From Skeletonema tropicum (Eukaryota > Bacillariophyta > Thalassiosirophyceae > Thalassiosirales > Thalassiosiraceae), in the NCBI GenBank assembly GCA_037178625.1, contig CM074145.1, positions 682,001 to 746,000 of the forward strand: DNA of 64,000 bases. Reading direction: 5' to 3'. Of this stretch, positions 1 to 9,046 are shown in pieces. How positions within the stretch are numbered: the stretch's first letter is position 1; every line of letters starts with the position of its first letter. The notes under the pieces are model-generated. The model saw nothing but the letters and a program-made list of their open reading frames with translations. It was not told the DNA's origin and ran no database searches. A program made the translations under genes and the position numbers.

Positions 1-1060
1 TTGTGATGATGACGACTTCTTATTGGACCATTGCCGACGTTGCGGTGGTCGGCAGGCCCGGCGAATAATCGTTGTCGAGGCCCTTTTAGCACCATCATGT
101 GCTGCTATTGTCATCATCGTTTTCAGAAAGAGGTGCTTGTGCAAAAACTTTTGCCGGAGCGGAGGTAGGTGGGAGGTGGGCCTATGCAGCACAACAATGC
201 GTTCAATGGAAGATACTTGCCTCCAAAAATTCAACCGCAACCTAAACTAGGAAGAAGACACCGAATTGATAGCTTTTCGAAGGCAACTATCGAATGCTGC
301 TAATGTAATTGATGGTTATGATCTTAATTTCCTCGCTGCTATTGCTATGCAGGGTCTTAGGTTATTCGGTACGCACGTTTGTTACGTGTTACGTGTTACT
401 TTCTGGGGGCTAGCTGTGGAGAGTGGAAGTGGAAAGTGCAAGTTTCAGATGAGGTGGAATCGTCCTTGAGGTCGATTGTGAATGAGTTGTTACTCCGGTT
501 CGAAGTAGCACTCATCGTCTGTACAGTGTAGTAAAAAGTAGACGGGTTCATGGTGATAACTGTTGCTCTGTGATGACTTGGACTGGGGGCCTTTGTGTTC
601 TTCATAGAGAATAGAGAGGGCTTTGAGTTCGGCTGATTCTTTTGCGAGGCAAAATACAAACTTACAGCTGCTCTAGCATTCTTTATAAATAAGATAGTTT
701 TGTATGCGGCATCGGTTAGAATTGAAAGAAGGAGGTCCGTGGTCAGCGAGTACAACATTATTCTGCCTATCTCTCTCTCGAGATCGAGAGAGATGAGGAT
801 ATTCCGATGCATTGGTAAGACAAAGCTGACGACAGTGGTGGAAGATGTAATTGCTATTTCTATTTCTTTTACTGGCGCTACGTAGGCGTAGGAGGAAACC
901 TCCTGCTGCCTCTCTCCTTCATCTTCGTAAATATTCTTTTATGTGCCCTTATCTTCGTTCCCCTTTCCCCTTCCGATCCATTCTATACAATATTCTCATC
1001 ATGAACTTGTAGCACTCTTCGCCGCTCAAGATCACAGATGTTCTTCTTCACTTGTCTTCC
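1..1060. other. Non-coding stretch upstream of first MORN gene 3' end (copy A)
   Basis: I see no convincing gene here. Short open frames at 396-812 (minus) and 700-885 (plus) have no recognisable domain, and their conservation in copy B only reflects the duplication. A perfect short palindrome of CTCTCTCG around AGAT lies near 773-792. Bases 1-40 are unique left flank. The same stretch recurs at 18845-19864. Confidence 0.6.
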
Positions 1061-3877
1061 TTAGGCTTTAGGTCCATAGCCTGAATCCGACAACCAGATT
1101 GCATACCACTCATTCATTGACCTACGTCTCTCTTCAGGAGACATGTTCATCCACGCCGCCTGTTGTTGTGCCTGCTCCGTTTGGACCGGCAAATGCCCTA
1201 GATGTGGAGCATGTTGATTCTGTTGTTGCACCTGCTCTGCTTGGGCCGGCAAATGTCCTAGATGGGGTGCATGTTGATTCCGTTGTAGCGTTAACTCCGG
1301 TTGGGCCGGCAAATGTCCTAGATGTGGTGCATGTTGATACATAGGCGTTTGCATCGACTGCACAGCACCGGATGTGTTGAATAGAGCAGGAGCTGAAGCA
1401 CGTCGAACGGATGGAGCATTCTCACTCTGTTTCCAAGCGGCCTTGTTTGAGCCAAATCCGGACTTCATTCTTTTCAAGTTTTCCCTGTGGAGATCGCTGT
1501 ATCCATGACGCCATTCCCCTTCATAAGTATGTCCTATTTTGAACCTCATTCGGCCTTGCCCGTGTGGTTTCCCCTCCTTGTCAACCTCACCAGTATACCA
1601 TCCACATTCGCCTAATGGAGTGGTGTAAAGCAGCCTGTGAACCCTTCTATTTCGTGATCCCTCGGAAGGATCTGACAGGACCGTGCCATGGTGATTCGGT
1701 GTGGTAGAGTTGCCACTCCTCGAGGAGAAGGAACTTTTAGCTCCAATTTTAGCATCGGCCTCCTTCTTTGACCCTCGAGGTAAATATCCACTAGTTTGGC
1801 GATTCTTCATGTTCTTCTGACTGGTCGTGTCATCTAATGACGCAAACTTAACCGTCTTCGCGGTCCTGCGGTTGCTGCTTCCGCTGTCACCCTTTTCAAG
1901 TGCACGTACATCCTTATCTAGGCCCAAGACGTTCTTCATCACGTGCACCTCACTTCTTGATTTAGCTGCATCGTGCATGTGAGTAGATGACTCAGCACGG
2001 ACGATATGCTTGAGGGCACTTGCGAAACTCTTTACTCGACTGGCACGCAAATTACTGCCTATGGATCGTCGTTGCTTTTCTCCGCTGTGACGAAGACGAT
2101 GCTGCTGCTCAAAAGCTGCTGCTTGGCTTTTCGTAGAGGTCGGAATGCAATTGCTATGTCCCGGTGTCGCTTGATTCTTGTCTCGCAACTTCGGGTCAGA
2201 TGGCGGCGAAACAGCACATATAGGACAGCTTCCTATCAACACATATCCCCCTAACCCTAAAAGCTTCTTCTCGTACAACTTGTATTCCGGATGGAGTTTA
2301 CAACGTCCGTGCTTATCGCAATTCTTAGGAACAAATGATACAAATGGTGGCGCCTTGTCTTCAAATTTGCTCACTTTGACTGGACGTTGGATGTAGGCAC
2401 TCACGCCATCGAAAGACATGGTAGGTGGGTAGACACTCAAAGTAATACTGGACAAAGTCAAAGTAGATTCATTAAAGTCCGTCCTCTGGTCATCGTTCTC
2501 ATTCTCTGGTACAGATGTTAATGAGTCAGAAGAACCATCAGAAGAAGATGACGAGACGCTTCCATCGTCTTCGACTACAGCACCAATAGATCGATCACTT
2601 TGCTCCTTCATCAATCTCTGCATTCTGCGTGCATAGAAATCTTCGGCTGTATCAGCATAGTGCTCATTTTCTGAGGAGGATGCAAATGAGAGAATAGAAC
2701 CAAAAGAAGATGAGGAGCACTGCTGATGAATTTGTTCCAGCTTCATTCTGGGCATTATGCGCACATTCTCTTCTACGGTTGCATTAGCCTTAGCATGACC
2801 ATATGAATCGTCGGAGCTGCGGCTACGCTGCAGCGTGTGCTCTGTATCATTTAAAATTGAAGATGAATTCATCAAATCACTACGATGTTTGATGGATCCT
2901 GTGGATGCCGCCCTCCGCGGAAGTGGGGGTGGGGGAGGAAGAGGGCGCTGCATATCTGCCGCCGTTCTAATGCAGGTATGGGTCTGATTTCCTTTGAAGC
3001 CGTCATCATCACCTGCACCTGAATCTGCACCTTCAACTACATAGAGGTCTTTGGCATTGGTTGCACCAGCACAGTGCTCATTCTCTGATGAGGATGAGAG
3101 AATAGAACCAAAAGAAGATGTAGAGTATTGTTGATGAATTTGTTCCAGCAGCTTCATTCTGGGCATTATGCGCCCATGCTCTTCTTCGGTTGCATTAGCC
3201 TTAGCATGGTCATATGAATCGTCGGAGCTACGGCTACGCTGCAGCGTGTGCACTTGATCAGTTGATGATGCGTTCATCAACTCACTGCGCTGTTTGATGG
3301 ATCCTGTGGATGCCGCCCTTCGTGGAGGAGGTGGTGGAGGGGTAAGAGGGCGCTGTGTATCCGCCTTCGTAGCGATGCAGGTATGGGTCTGATTTCCTTC
3401 GAAGTTACCATCATCACCAGCACCTTCAACTACAGCACCTGCAGTTGGAGATGATGGAGACGGAGGACCGAGGCAGAATTTGAACTTGAGACGACGAGTA
3501 ACATTAGCAAACTCATTGCTGAGTGCGATTGGTGACGATTGCAAGCTGGTGCAGCTGCAGCTGCAGCTGCAGCTGCAGCTGTCATTGTTGCCAAGAGGTG
3601 AGACAAAGATACCGCCAAGGTTGATTTTTCTTGGAATTGGAACCGGAGCCGGAGTTTTACCCAATGAGACCGAGGGATCATATGTAGAATATGAAAAGAT
3701 CGAGCGCGTCGACTGATTCAAGAACGACGCTGCAGCGACTTTATTCATTTGTTTTATGGATGCCCCGTCTCGGCGGAAAGCGCCAACACCAACATCAGCA
3801 TGTCGCGGGAGTGAAGGCTGACGTCTCGATGTCAACTTGTTGCCATCGTCTCGGGCATATGCACTAGAAGATATCAT
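1061..3877 (-). CDS. MORN-motif protein with Cys/His cluster and internal repeats (copy A)
   Basis: One uninterrupted 938-residue frame. From N to C: a Ser-rich region; a Cys-Ser run encoded by CAGCTG hexamers; two related blocks of about 130 residues (roughly 150-285 and 285-420), each with a poly-Pro tract, an AASTGSIK motif, an LQRSRSSDDSY motif and an acidic stretch; a Cys/His cluster (CDKHGRCKLHPE, then CPIC about 20 residues on) that could bind zinc; a basic linker; a single MORN-like unit near residues 755-795 (YTGEVDKEGKPHGQGRM, then YEGEWRHG); and three C-terminal repeats containing HAPHLGHLP. MORN motifs often mediate membrane or scaffold contacts, but one unit is little to go on. 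Cellular role unknown. It is divergent from the gene at 4459. Confidence 0.8.
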   Translation of the reverse strand: MISSSAYARDDGNKLTSRRQPSLPRHADVGVGAFRRDGASIKQMNKVAAASFLNQSTRSIFSYSTYDPSVSLGKTPAPVPIPRKINLGGIFVSPLGNNDSCSCSCSCSCTSLQSSPIALSNEFANVTRRLKFKFCLGPPSPSSPTAGAVVEGAGDDGNFEGNQTHTCIATKADTQRPLTPPPPPPRRAASTGSIKQRSELMNASSTDQVHTLQRSRSSDDSYDHAKANATEEEHGRIMPRMKLLEQIHQQYSTSSFGSILSSSSENEHCAGATNAKDLYVVEGADSGAGDDDGFKGNQTHTCIRTAADMQRPLPPPPPLPRRAASTGSIKHRSDLMNSSSILNDTEHTLQRSRSSDDSYGHAKANATVEENVRIMPRMKLEQIHQQCSSSSFGSILSFASSSENEHYADTAEDFYARRMQRLMKEQSDRSIGAVVEDDGSVSSSSSDGSSDSLTSVPENENDDQRTDFNESTLTLSSITLSVYPPTMSFDGVSAYIQRPVKVSKFEDKAPPFVSFVPKNCDKHGRCKLHPEYKLYEKKLLGLGGYVLIGSCPICAVSPPSDPKLRDKNQATPGHSNCIPTSTKSQAAAFEQQHRLRHSGEKQRRSIGSNLRASRVKSFASALKHIVRAESSTHMHDAAKSRSEVHVMKNVLGLDKDVRALEKGDSGSSNRRTAKTVKFASLDDTTSQKNMKNRQTSGYLPRGSKKEADAKIGAKSSFSSRSGNSTTPNHHGTVLSDPSEGSRNRRVHRLLYTTPLGECGWYTGEVDKEGKPHGQGRMRFKIGHTYEGEWRHGYSDLHRENLKRMKSGFGSNKAAWKQSENAPSVRRASAPALFNTSGAVQSMQTPMYQHAPHLGHLPAQPELTLQRNQHAPHLGHLPAQAEQVQQQNQHAPHLGHLPVQTEQAQQQAAWMNMSPEERRRSMNEWYAIWLSDSGYGPKA

Positions 3878-4458
3878 CGTTTTTTGTTTGCTCCTCTAGA
3901 GCTAGCGTAGAGCGAGGATGTATTGACAGCTATTGACAGCTATTGACAGATGTTTGGTTTACAGCTCCTCGGGCTGAGTCTTACAGAAGCTTTGGCCGAA
4001 TTTGTGTCATGCATTACAGCCCTGAACACGCCCATAGTATTACTGATACACGCCCAGCGGACTCCTGATAATTCGTGAATGAAATAAATCAGAAAGAATG
4101 TGAGTGGTATTAGAGGGCCCTTTTCTTATTCCACAAGCAACAAAAGACAAAAAAAGTCAGGTTTTATTTCCCCCTCGGTATTATTAGAATGGGCATTTGA
4201 TCCTGACGTAATCAAATTATATCAAACACATAGGCTCTTTTAATCGTAAAAGATGTCTCAACGGTATCATGTATTAAATGAGTGTCGCACACTTTTACGA
4301 CATTTTCGTCTCTTCATTAGGAATTAGCCTTCGCGTTTTCTGCTCAGCAGGCCCACTGCAATCGCAAAGGCGACGCTTACACACTTGGCAGCTGCAAAAC
4401 GCCGACGCTTGCCAGCTGCATTGAATGCTCCAGAGCTCAGAGCAGATAATTTACGACC
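3878..4458. other. Intergenic region between divergent genes (copy A)
   Basis: This 581-base spacer separates the starts of two divergent genes and should carry both promoters. It contains a short tandem run of ATTGACAGCT units near 3931-3951 and AT-rich stretches. I recognise no defined promoter element. The same sequence recurs at 22676-23256. Confidence 0.5.
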
Positions 4459-5157
4459 ATGGCAAACCAAAATGAACGACCAACCCGCAACACCACACCC
4501 ACGCAATCACAACTAGACAGCCTGGCATCTTTCCTATCTGATTGGAGTGAAGCTTCTGTCCAACCTCCGACTCTGGCGGGTGAGGCCGAGGAAGAGAAAG
4601 AGACTGAAGATGTTCAAACTCGCCGATCCTCATTACTTGAACATCCACCGCTTGCTGCTTATGACTTTCCATCTCCTGGGGCTTTGAGAAGACGCAGTAT
4701 CTTCGCAACTGATGCTGATGCTGATGGTGCTGGTGCTGGTGATCAGGATCATCACGATCGTGACAATGGAGATGGAGCAATGGCACCAATGGCAATTATG
4801 AATTCACTTGCTATGAATCCTCTGCCTATACTGCCATTGCCATTTGCCACATTACACGAACAACGTCAAATGGATCAGGAAGCTCCATTGCCATTGCATC
4901 AAGAGGTGACGTCACCACCTTCATCCGCGCTGATGTCATTGGACAATGACAAGGAACCCTCAGCCTCAGCTACACTTGGGGGTGGAGTGGGAGGCAATCT
5001 CCCTCCCCCACCTCCATTACTTAATCCAAGGCCCACCGAACACCGAGTAGACACAGACACACCATCAGATGCCCCATCATCTTCATCTACTTCAACCTCA
5101 AGTAGTATCACGACAAGGCCTCCAGCAGCACAGGCACAGGCACAGGCAGATGAATAG
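4459..5157 (+). CDS. Low-complexity hypothetical protein (copy A)
   Basis: A 232-residue frame starting at an ATG in a CCATGG context. The protein is rich in Ser, Pro, Asp and Ala, with an Ala/Asp/Gly run in the middle, a poly-Pro stretch, a Ser/Thr-rich tail and a terminal Gln-Ala run encoded by CAGGCA units. No domain is recognised, and no signal peptide or membrane span is visible. Copy B is two residues longer (234) because of one more CAGGCA unit. The predicted protein looks disordered. It is probably a real gene because the frame is long and has a good start, but function is unknown. Confidence 0.6.
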   Translation: MANQNERPTRNTTPTQSQLDSLASFLSDWSEASVQPPTLAGEAEEEKETEDVQTRRSSLLEHPPLAAYDFPSPGALRRRSIFATDADADGAGAGDQDHHDRDNGDGAMAPMAIMNSLAMNPLPILPLPFATLHEQRQMDQEAPLPLHQEVTSPPSSALMSLDNDKEPSASATLGGGVGGNLPPPPPLLNPRPTEHRVDTDTPSDAPSSSSTSTSSSITTRPPAAQAQAQADE

Positions 5158-5511
5158 GAGATGATGGTGCCTTATCCTCATACTCATACGCGAAGGTGAA
5201 ACTCACCTCTTATTGCGAGGAACACAAATGCCATCAAATATAAGGAAAGACATCTCCCGTTCTTGCTGCCTATGGATATACCCTTATCCACAGCGTGCGG
5301 ATATATGATGTTGATGTTAGAAAGTTAGTGTGGTAAAATTACCTACTTAAGCTATTCTTCATATCATCAATTTCTAACCGGTGATCAGTTTCTTTTATCA
5401 ATCGACATATCATACCTTGCCGCAGGCAACGCGCTATATTTCAACTTAACAGTTCTTGCGATCGTGGTGGTGGCCACGGTCAAGTCTTGTTTTTTTGGTC
5501 GCATCCTCTCT
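5158..5511. other. Non-coding tail of copy A left of the transposon
   Basis: No gene is supported. AT-rich sequence follows the stop of the small plus-strand gene and runs to the insertion site of the DNA transposon. The same stretch is present at 23962-24315. Confidence 0.6.
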
Positions 5512-5518
5512 TCTATAC
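5512..5518. repeat. Target site duplication, left (TCTATAC)
   Basis: Left 7-bp target duplication of the 5519-8521 transposon. Its partner is at 8522-8528 and the single empty-site copy is at 24316-24322. Confidence 0.93.
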
Positions 5519-5922
5519 TAGGGGGGAGCAAGCCCAGAATGATGAATTTTCAAATAGGTTTTATACCAAATACTATTGCATACATGAATTCATATATATC
5601 CAATGTAGATATATCCAAAGTTTCGTGCTATTTGTTCCATTTCTTCATACCCATTTTGGCACTACATAGGAGCACATTTTTGGCCATTGAGTCATGAATT
5701 GAAAGTGATGGATGGCGCCAAATTTCGCTCCCGCAATTTATTCTATGTAGGAATTGGTACTCAAGGTTGCGCACTCCATCTCCACCTCCTCTTTTAATCT
5801 CTATTAGGCTCTGCAAGCTACGTGTATCGAACTACTGGATTAATTATCACTTAGTAGAACTTGAGTTACACACTTCTTTCTACTACGAATACATTACTCC
5901 CCCCCTACTTTAACATTGGTAC

Positions 5923-7183
5923 TCAAGGTTGCGCACGCTCCATCTCCACCTCCTCTTTAGCTAATCTCCATCCGCCTTGCTTAGCCTTGATCCAAAAGCT
6001 TGGCAGCAGCTTAACTTCTTGCAAACGAGGTTCGTCATCATCTACAACATCTTCATCGTATAGCATTTCGAAAGTTTTCTTTCTTCTCTTTATCCCAACC
6101 ACCTTCCCACTATGCCACATTAGCTGCTCACCACGCGTCAAACAGATTTCAATGCGACGATCAATCAAGCTTTCATCCAATGCAGGGTGGAGTCTAGGTT
6201 GCATTTCACCGTATCTGTCTCCAACTCCGTCCAACTCCCGCTCGTCACGCATTTCGGTTGCCTTGTCCCTAATTTCTTGCTCTTTTTCTTCTGACATGAC
6301 GTTAAGTTTAGCAACATCGGCAGACAATGTTCCAAGCACTGGCAAAGCCTTCCGCTCAAGTCTTTTGACAGGAGGCTTTTCTGGAATTGGCCTTTTGTCC
6401 TCTTCCGGTATAATTTTGTTCTTTAACCAGTCGGCAAGGATATCTACCGAATACTCCTTACCATCTTTACTCCATGGATGATGTAAGTCTTCCCAGCCAA
6501 GTCCAAGTACTCTGATACGGATCTGTTCTTTGATCTCATCTAACTTTGCTGTCTTACTTTTTAGTTGGCCAAGCATCTCATCTACAGCTGCCGCACTTCT
6601 CAGCCGCCTTTCAGAATAGTACATATCATGGTAGTACAGACAATCAATGAGAAGCTGGGTGGCCTTCTCGTATCCTGCCTTTTTCATCAGCTCTAATCTT
6701 TGCGCCCTCTTTTCTTGCTGATTGCGGAGAGCTACTTGCTCCTTCTTTCGCACCTGCTTTGTTTTAGATAGTGCAAATTCAATCACTGTCGTGAGTAATT
6801 GAGGAGGAAGGTCAATCACAGTACCGTTTTGAGGTTGAGTTTCATCTGCATCTTCTTTCTTCTTCTTTTGAAGCTCTGTCTCGACTCGATAGAAATCACC
6901 ATTGATGCGCGCCTGGCCAACCGCATGACTCTTCTACACAACTCAAAATCAGATTGAGGTATTCTGTTTGATGGCGCTTTGTTTCATCACAATTGAGCTG
7001 ACCCCACCGCTCCGCCTTGGCAGCACGGTACGCCGACATTAGCTGGCAAACAATGGCGAGAACTGTTCTCATTCGACGGATGAACCAAATGCTTGGCAGT
7101 TCTTCAACGGTAGATTCAGGTTGCATTATTTTAAGGAATGCCAGCAGTATCTTGCTAAACGCTGTTGGAGAGCCTCCGGCAAC
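5923..7183 (-). CDS. Transposon protein, downstream exons: conserved helical region and Tudor-like C-terminus
   Basis: Exon 2 starts at 7183 (VAGGSPTAFSKI) and includes the motif LPSIWFIRRMRTVL. The frame is interrupted once around 6880-6930: one frame reads to a stop at 6896, and the continuing frame (ARINGDFYRVETELQ) leads into the 298-codon block ending at 5923. I could not find a convincing intron at that point, so it may be a small intron or a one- or two-base indel. The block contains LGWEDLHHPWSKDG and, near the C-terminus, a stretch with GEQLMWHSGKVVGI that resembles a Tudor/chromo-like barrel. It probably forms a single protein of about 750 residues with exon 1. Confidence 0.65.
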
Positions 7184-7269
7184 CTATTGTGTAATAATAA
7201 TAATGCAGCAGTGTTTTGATTAGTTGAATCAAGTACATAATAATAATAAACATTTTGAACAACACATAC

Positions 7270-8322
7270 CAAATACTCCATGATGAGTTGGACAATCTTT
7301 TCCGACCATCTCTTAAATCCTGTTCCCTTCATAGATTCTTTCTTGATAACTATTCGTCCTGCTGCAAGTTGTTCCTGCAACATTGCCTCCATCCTCGCCA
7401 ACTTTGCTTCCATATCCTCTAGTGAATTCTCCACTTCTTTCCGCGCTGCTATTTCCTTTGCTTCCCTCGCCTCTGCTTCCTTGACAGCCTTCTGTGATGC
7501 CCTCAATTTCTCCTTCAGTTCACGTATCACCTCATCTTTTGCCGCTATCAACTCATCTTTTGCTGCTAACTGTTTGTTTGACTTGTTTGCAACTGCTAAT
7601 TTATTGTTATTGATTTGCTTCCTCTCCTTTGTTGCGATAGTCTTCTCTTTTGAAGCCTCCTTCTTCATCTCTTTTGCGTCAGTAGCTGCTTTTGTTGCGG
7701 CGGCCATTTTGACATTAGCTGTAGTCGTCGCCTCTGCTGCACGCTGCATCTTCTTTTCAGCCCTCTCCTGCAATTTCTCTGCCCCCTTCTCAATGGCGCT
7801 CACTTTCATTGCAGTCTCACGTTCAACCGATTGCATTTCTCTTGCGGTAGTCTCGACTTTCCTTTTCAGTTGTTGGTTATCAGCAGACAATACTTCTATT
7901 TGTTTATCTCGCCTTTGCGTTGCCCTCTTCAGATCGTATACTCTTGGATCCGTCTTCTTATTATCTGACGTCGGCGCCTTTGTTGGCTGTGACGGATTCC
8001 GCTGGACGTTCGGGGCATGCGGTGCATTGGATTTCTTCTGCTCACCACCCTTTATTTTGCGGCTAAAAGTTCTCTTCCTCTTTCTCTTTTTTGGCTTTGG
8101 CGCTGCCTCGGCACCGGCCGCCATTGCGGTATCATCATTACTCTCTTCCATTGTCGCTTTTGTGCACCGCTGAGATCTCTGCTTGTTGCTTTCGGAGCAT
8201 CGGCGAGCTCTCCGATGCGTTGAGTCTTTTGAAGATCGGAGTTTTGTCGACAAGATTGGCTGGTTTGGCAGCAAAATCTCCACCGGGTTAGCACTTTGGA
8301 CCACCAAACTCTTTGGCCGCAT
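7270..8322 (-). CDS. Transposon protein, exon 1: basic N-terminus and long coiled coil
   Basis: A 351-codon exon ending at a GTATGT donor; the intron (7184-7269) ends in ATAG and the frame resumes at 7183. The second Met, at 8151, is an alternative start. The N-terminal third is basic and nucleus-like (KPKKRKRKR). Residues about 130-330 are a charged coiled coil dominated by Ala, Lys and Glu heptads. The exon ends in an amphipathic segment (RWSEKIVQLIMEYL) that reads straight into exon 2. I recognise the overall layout from uncharacterised transposon-linked proteins of marine eukaryotes, from memory only. No catalytic motif is visible. Confidence 0.75.
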
Positions 8323-8521
8323 AGACCATACCCCTGTCTATGCGGCCTAACAGTTTCATAGTATAAAAACAAGTAATAACAGAGAAAAAGCTGCCAAAGG
8401 GTCCTATTTCTTACGCCAATCAGGCGATGGCCAATTTTGGCCATGGTCAAAAAATTTTGAGAAAATTCTTGGCGCGCACCACTCGTGACTCCCCAAAAAA
8501 CACAGGGCTTGCTCCCCCCTA

Positions 8522-8528
8522 TCTATAC
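8522..8528. repeat. Target site duplication, right (TCTATAC)
   Basis: Right 7-bp target duplication of the 5519-8521 transposon, identical to 5512-5518. Confidence 0.93.
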
Positions 8529-8831
8529 AACCGCTTCCTCGACATTTTATCGAACAAATACAATGCAACGAATGTTTGCTTAGAGCATGGGGTTCAACGT
8601 GTGTGAGTTTTCAAACACTCCGTGGTGTCGTCTCGTCGGATGCGAGGTACAAAGAGGATTTTAAAGCTTAAGATTAAGAGGAAAACATACTTGGAGCTCG
8701 TTCACACCGATGGAATTGACTTACAATCATTAGGACGTACACACAGAGCGACTGGCATCATCTCCTTCTCAGCATTAAACGAATGCAATGATGGGATTGA
8801 AGATGACAATGCAATGATGGGATTGAAGATG
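8529..8831. other. Right end of repeat copy A, no gene seen
   Basis: About 300 bases that match 24323-24627. An open frame of 72 codons from 8622 has no recognisable feature. The block ends in GGGATTGAAGATGA, where the retrotransposon 3' tail begins. Confidence 0.6.
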
Positions 8832-9046
8832 AATAAATAAATACAAAATTAATCAGATTAGATATCTACACGAGTATAATCTGGACCTGCTTAGGTACAA
8901 TGTACGGTCTTTTACTGCCGAAAGGCTTACCAGACAGCAAGACGGGTGCCCCCGTAGGAGCCGGGTGCTCCTCTTAAACGCCGGAGCGTTCGAAACCAGG
9001 TGAGAGTGCATCTGCTAACACGAAGGGAAATAGCCTGCATGTGGCC

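Larger units (their letters stand above)
5519..8521 (-). mobile_element. DNA transposon, 17-bp TIRs, 7-bp TSD, inserted only in repeat copy A
   Basis: The element is 3003 bp. Its left terminus reads TAGGGGGGAGCAAGCCC at 5519-5535, and the right terminus (8505-8521) is the exact reverse complement. TCTATAC flanks it at 5512-5518 and 8522-8528, and copy B has that heptamer once (24316-24322) with continuous flanks, so both the boundaries and the target duplication are confirmed by an empty site in this window. It carries one transcription unit on the minus strand (8322 to 5923) encoding a coiled-coil protein of unknown biochemical activity. I see no DDE transposase or other known recombinase motif. 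A 7-bp duplication does not by itself assign a superfamily. Confidence 0.93.
41..8831. repeat. Long direct repeat, copy A (interrupted by a DNA transposon at 5519-8521)
   Basis: Bases 41-5518 match 18845-24322, and bases 8522-8831 continue the match at 24316-24627, so the repeat is about 5.8 kb without the transposon. Differences I found by eye are substitutions at 181/18985, 2334/21138, 2856/21660 and 5481/24285, a CAGCTG hexamer count of five here against four in copy B near 3552, and one fewer CAGGCA unit near 5140. That is roughly 99.9% identity, so the duplication is recent or homogenised. The left edge is at base 41; bases 1-40 are not in copy B. The right edge at 8831 abuts the 3' end of the retrotransposon. 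Confidence 0.95.

Noticed and set aside
396..812. 138-codon minus-strand frame, also at 19200-19616
   Set aside because: The two copies are identical only because of the 5.8-kb duplication. No domain, no signal peptide and unremarkable composition.
7280..8173. 297-codon plus-strand frame inside the 3-kb transposon
   Set aside because: It is antisense to the coiled-coil exon; the Ser/Phe/Ala-rich product is what the reverse complement of a Lys/Glu/Ala coiled coil gives.
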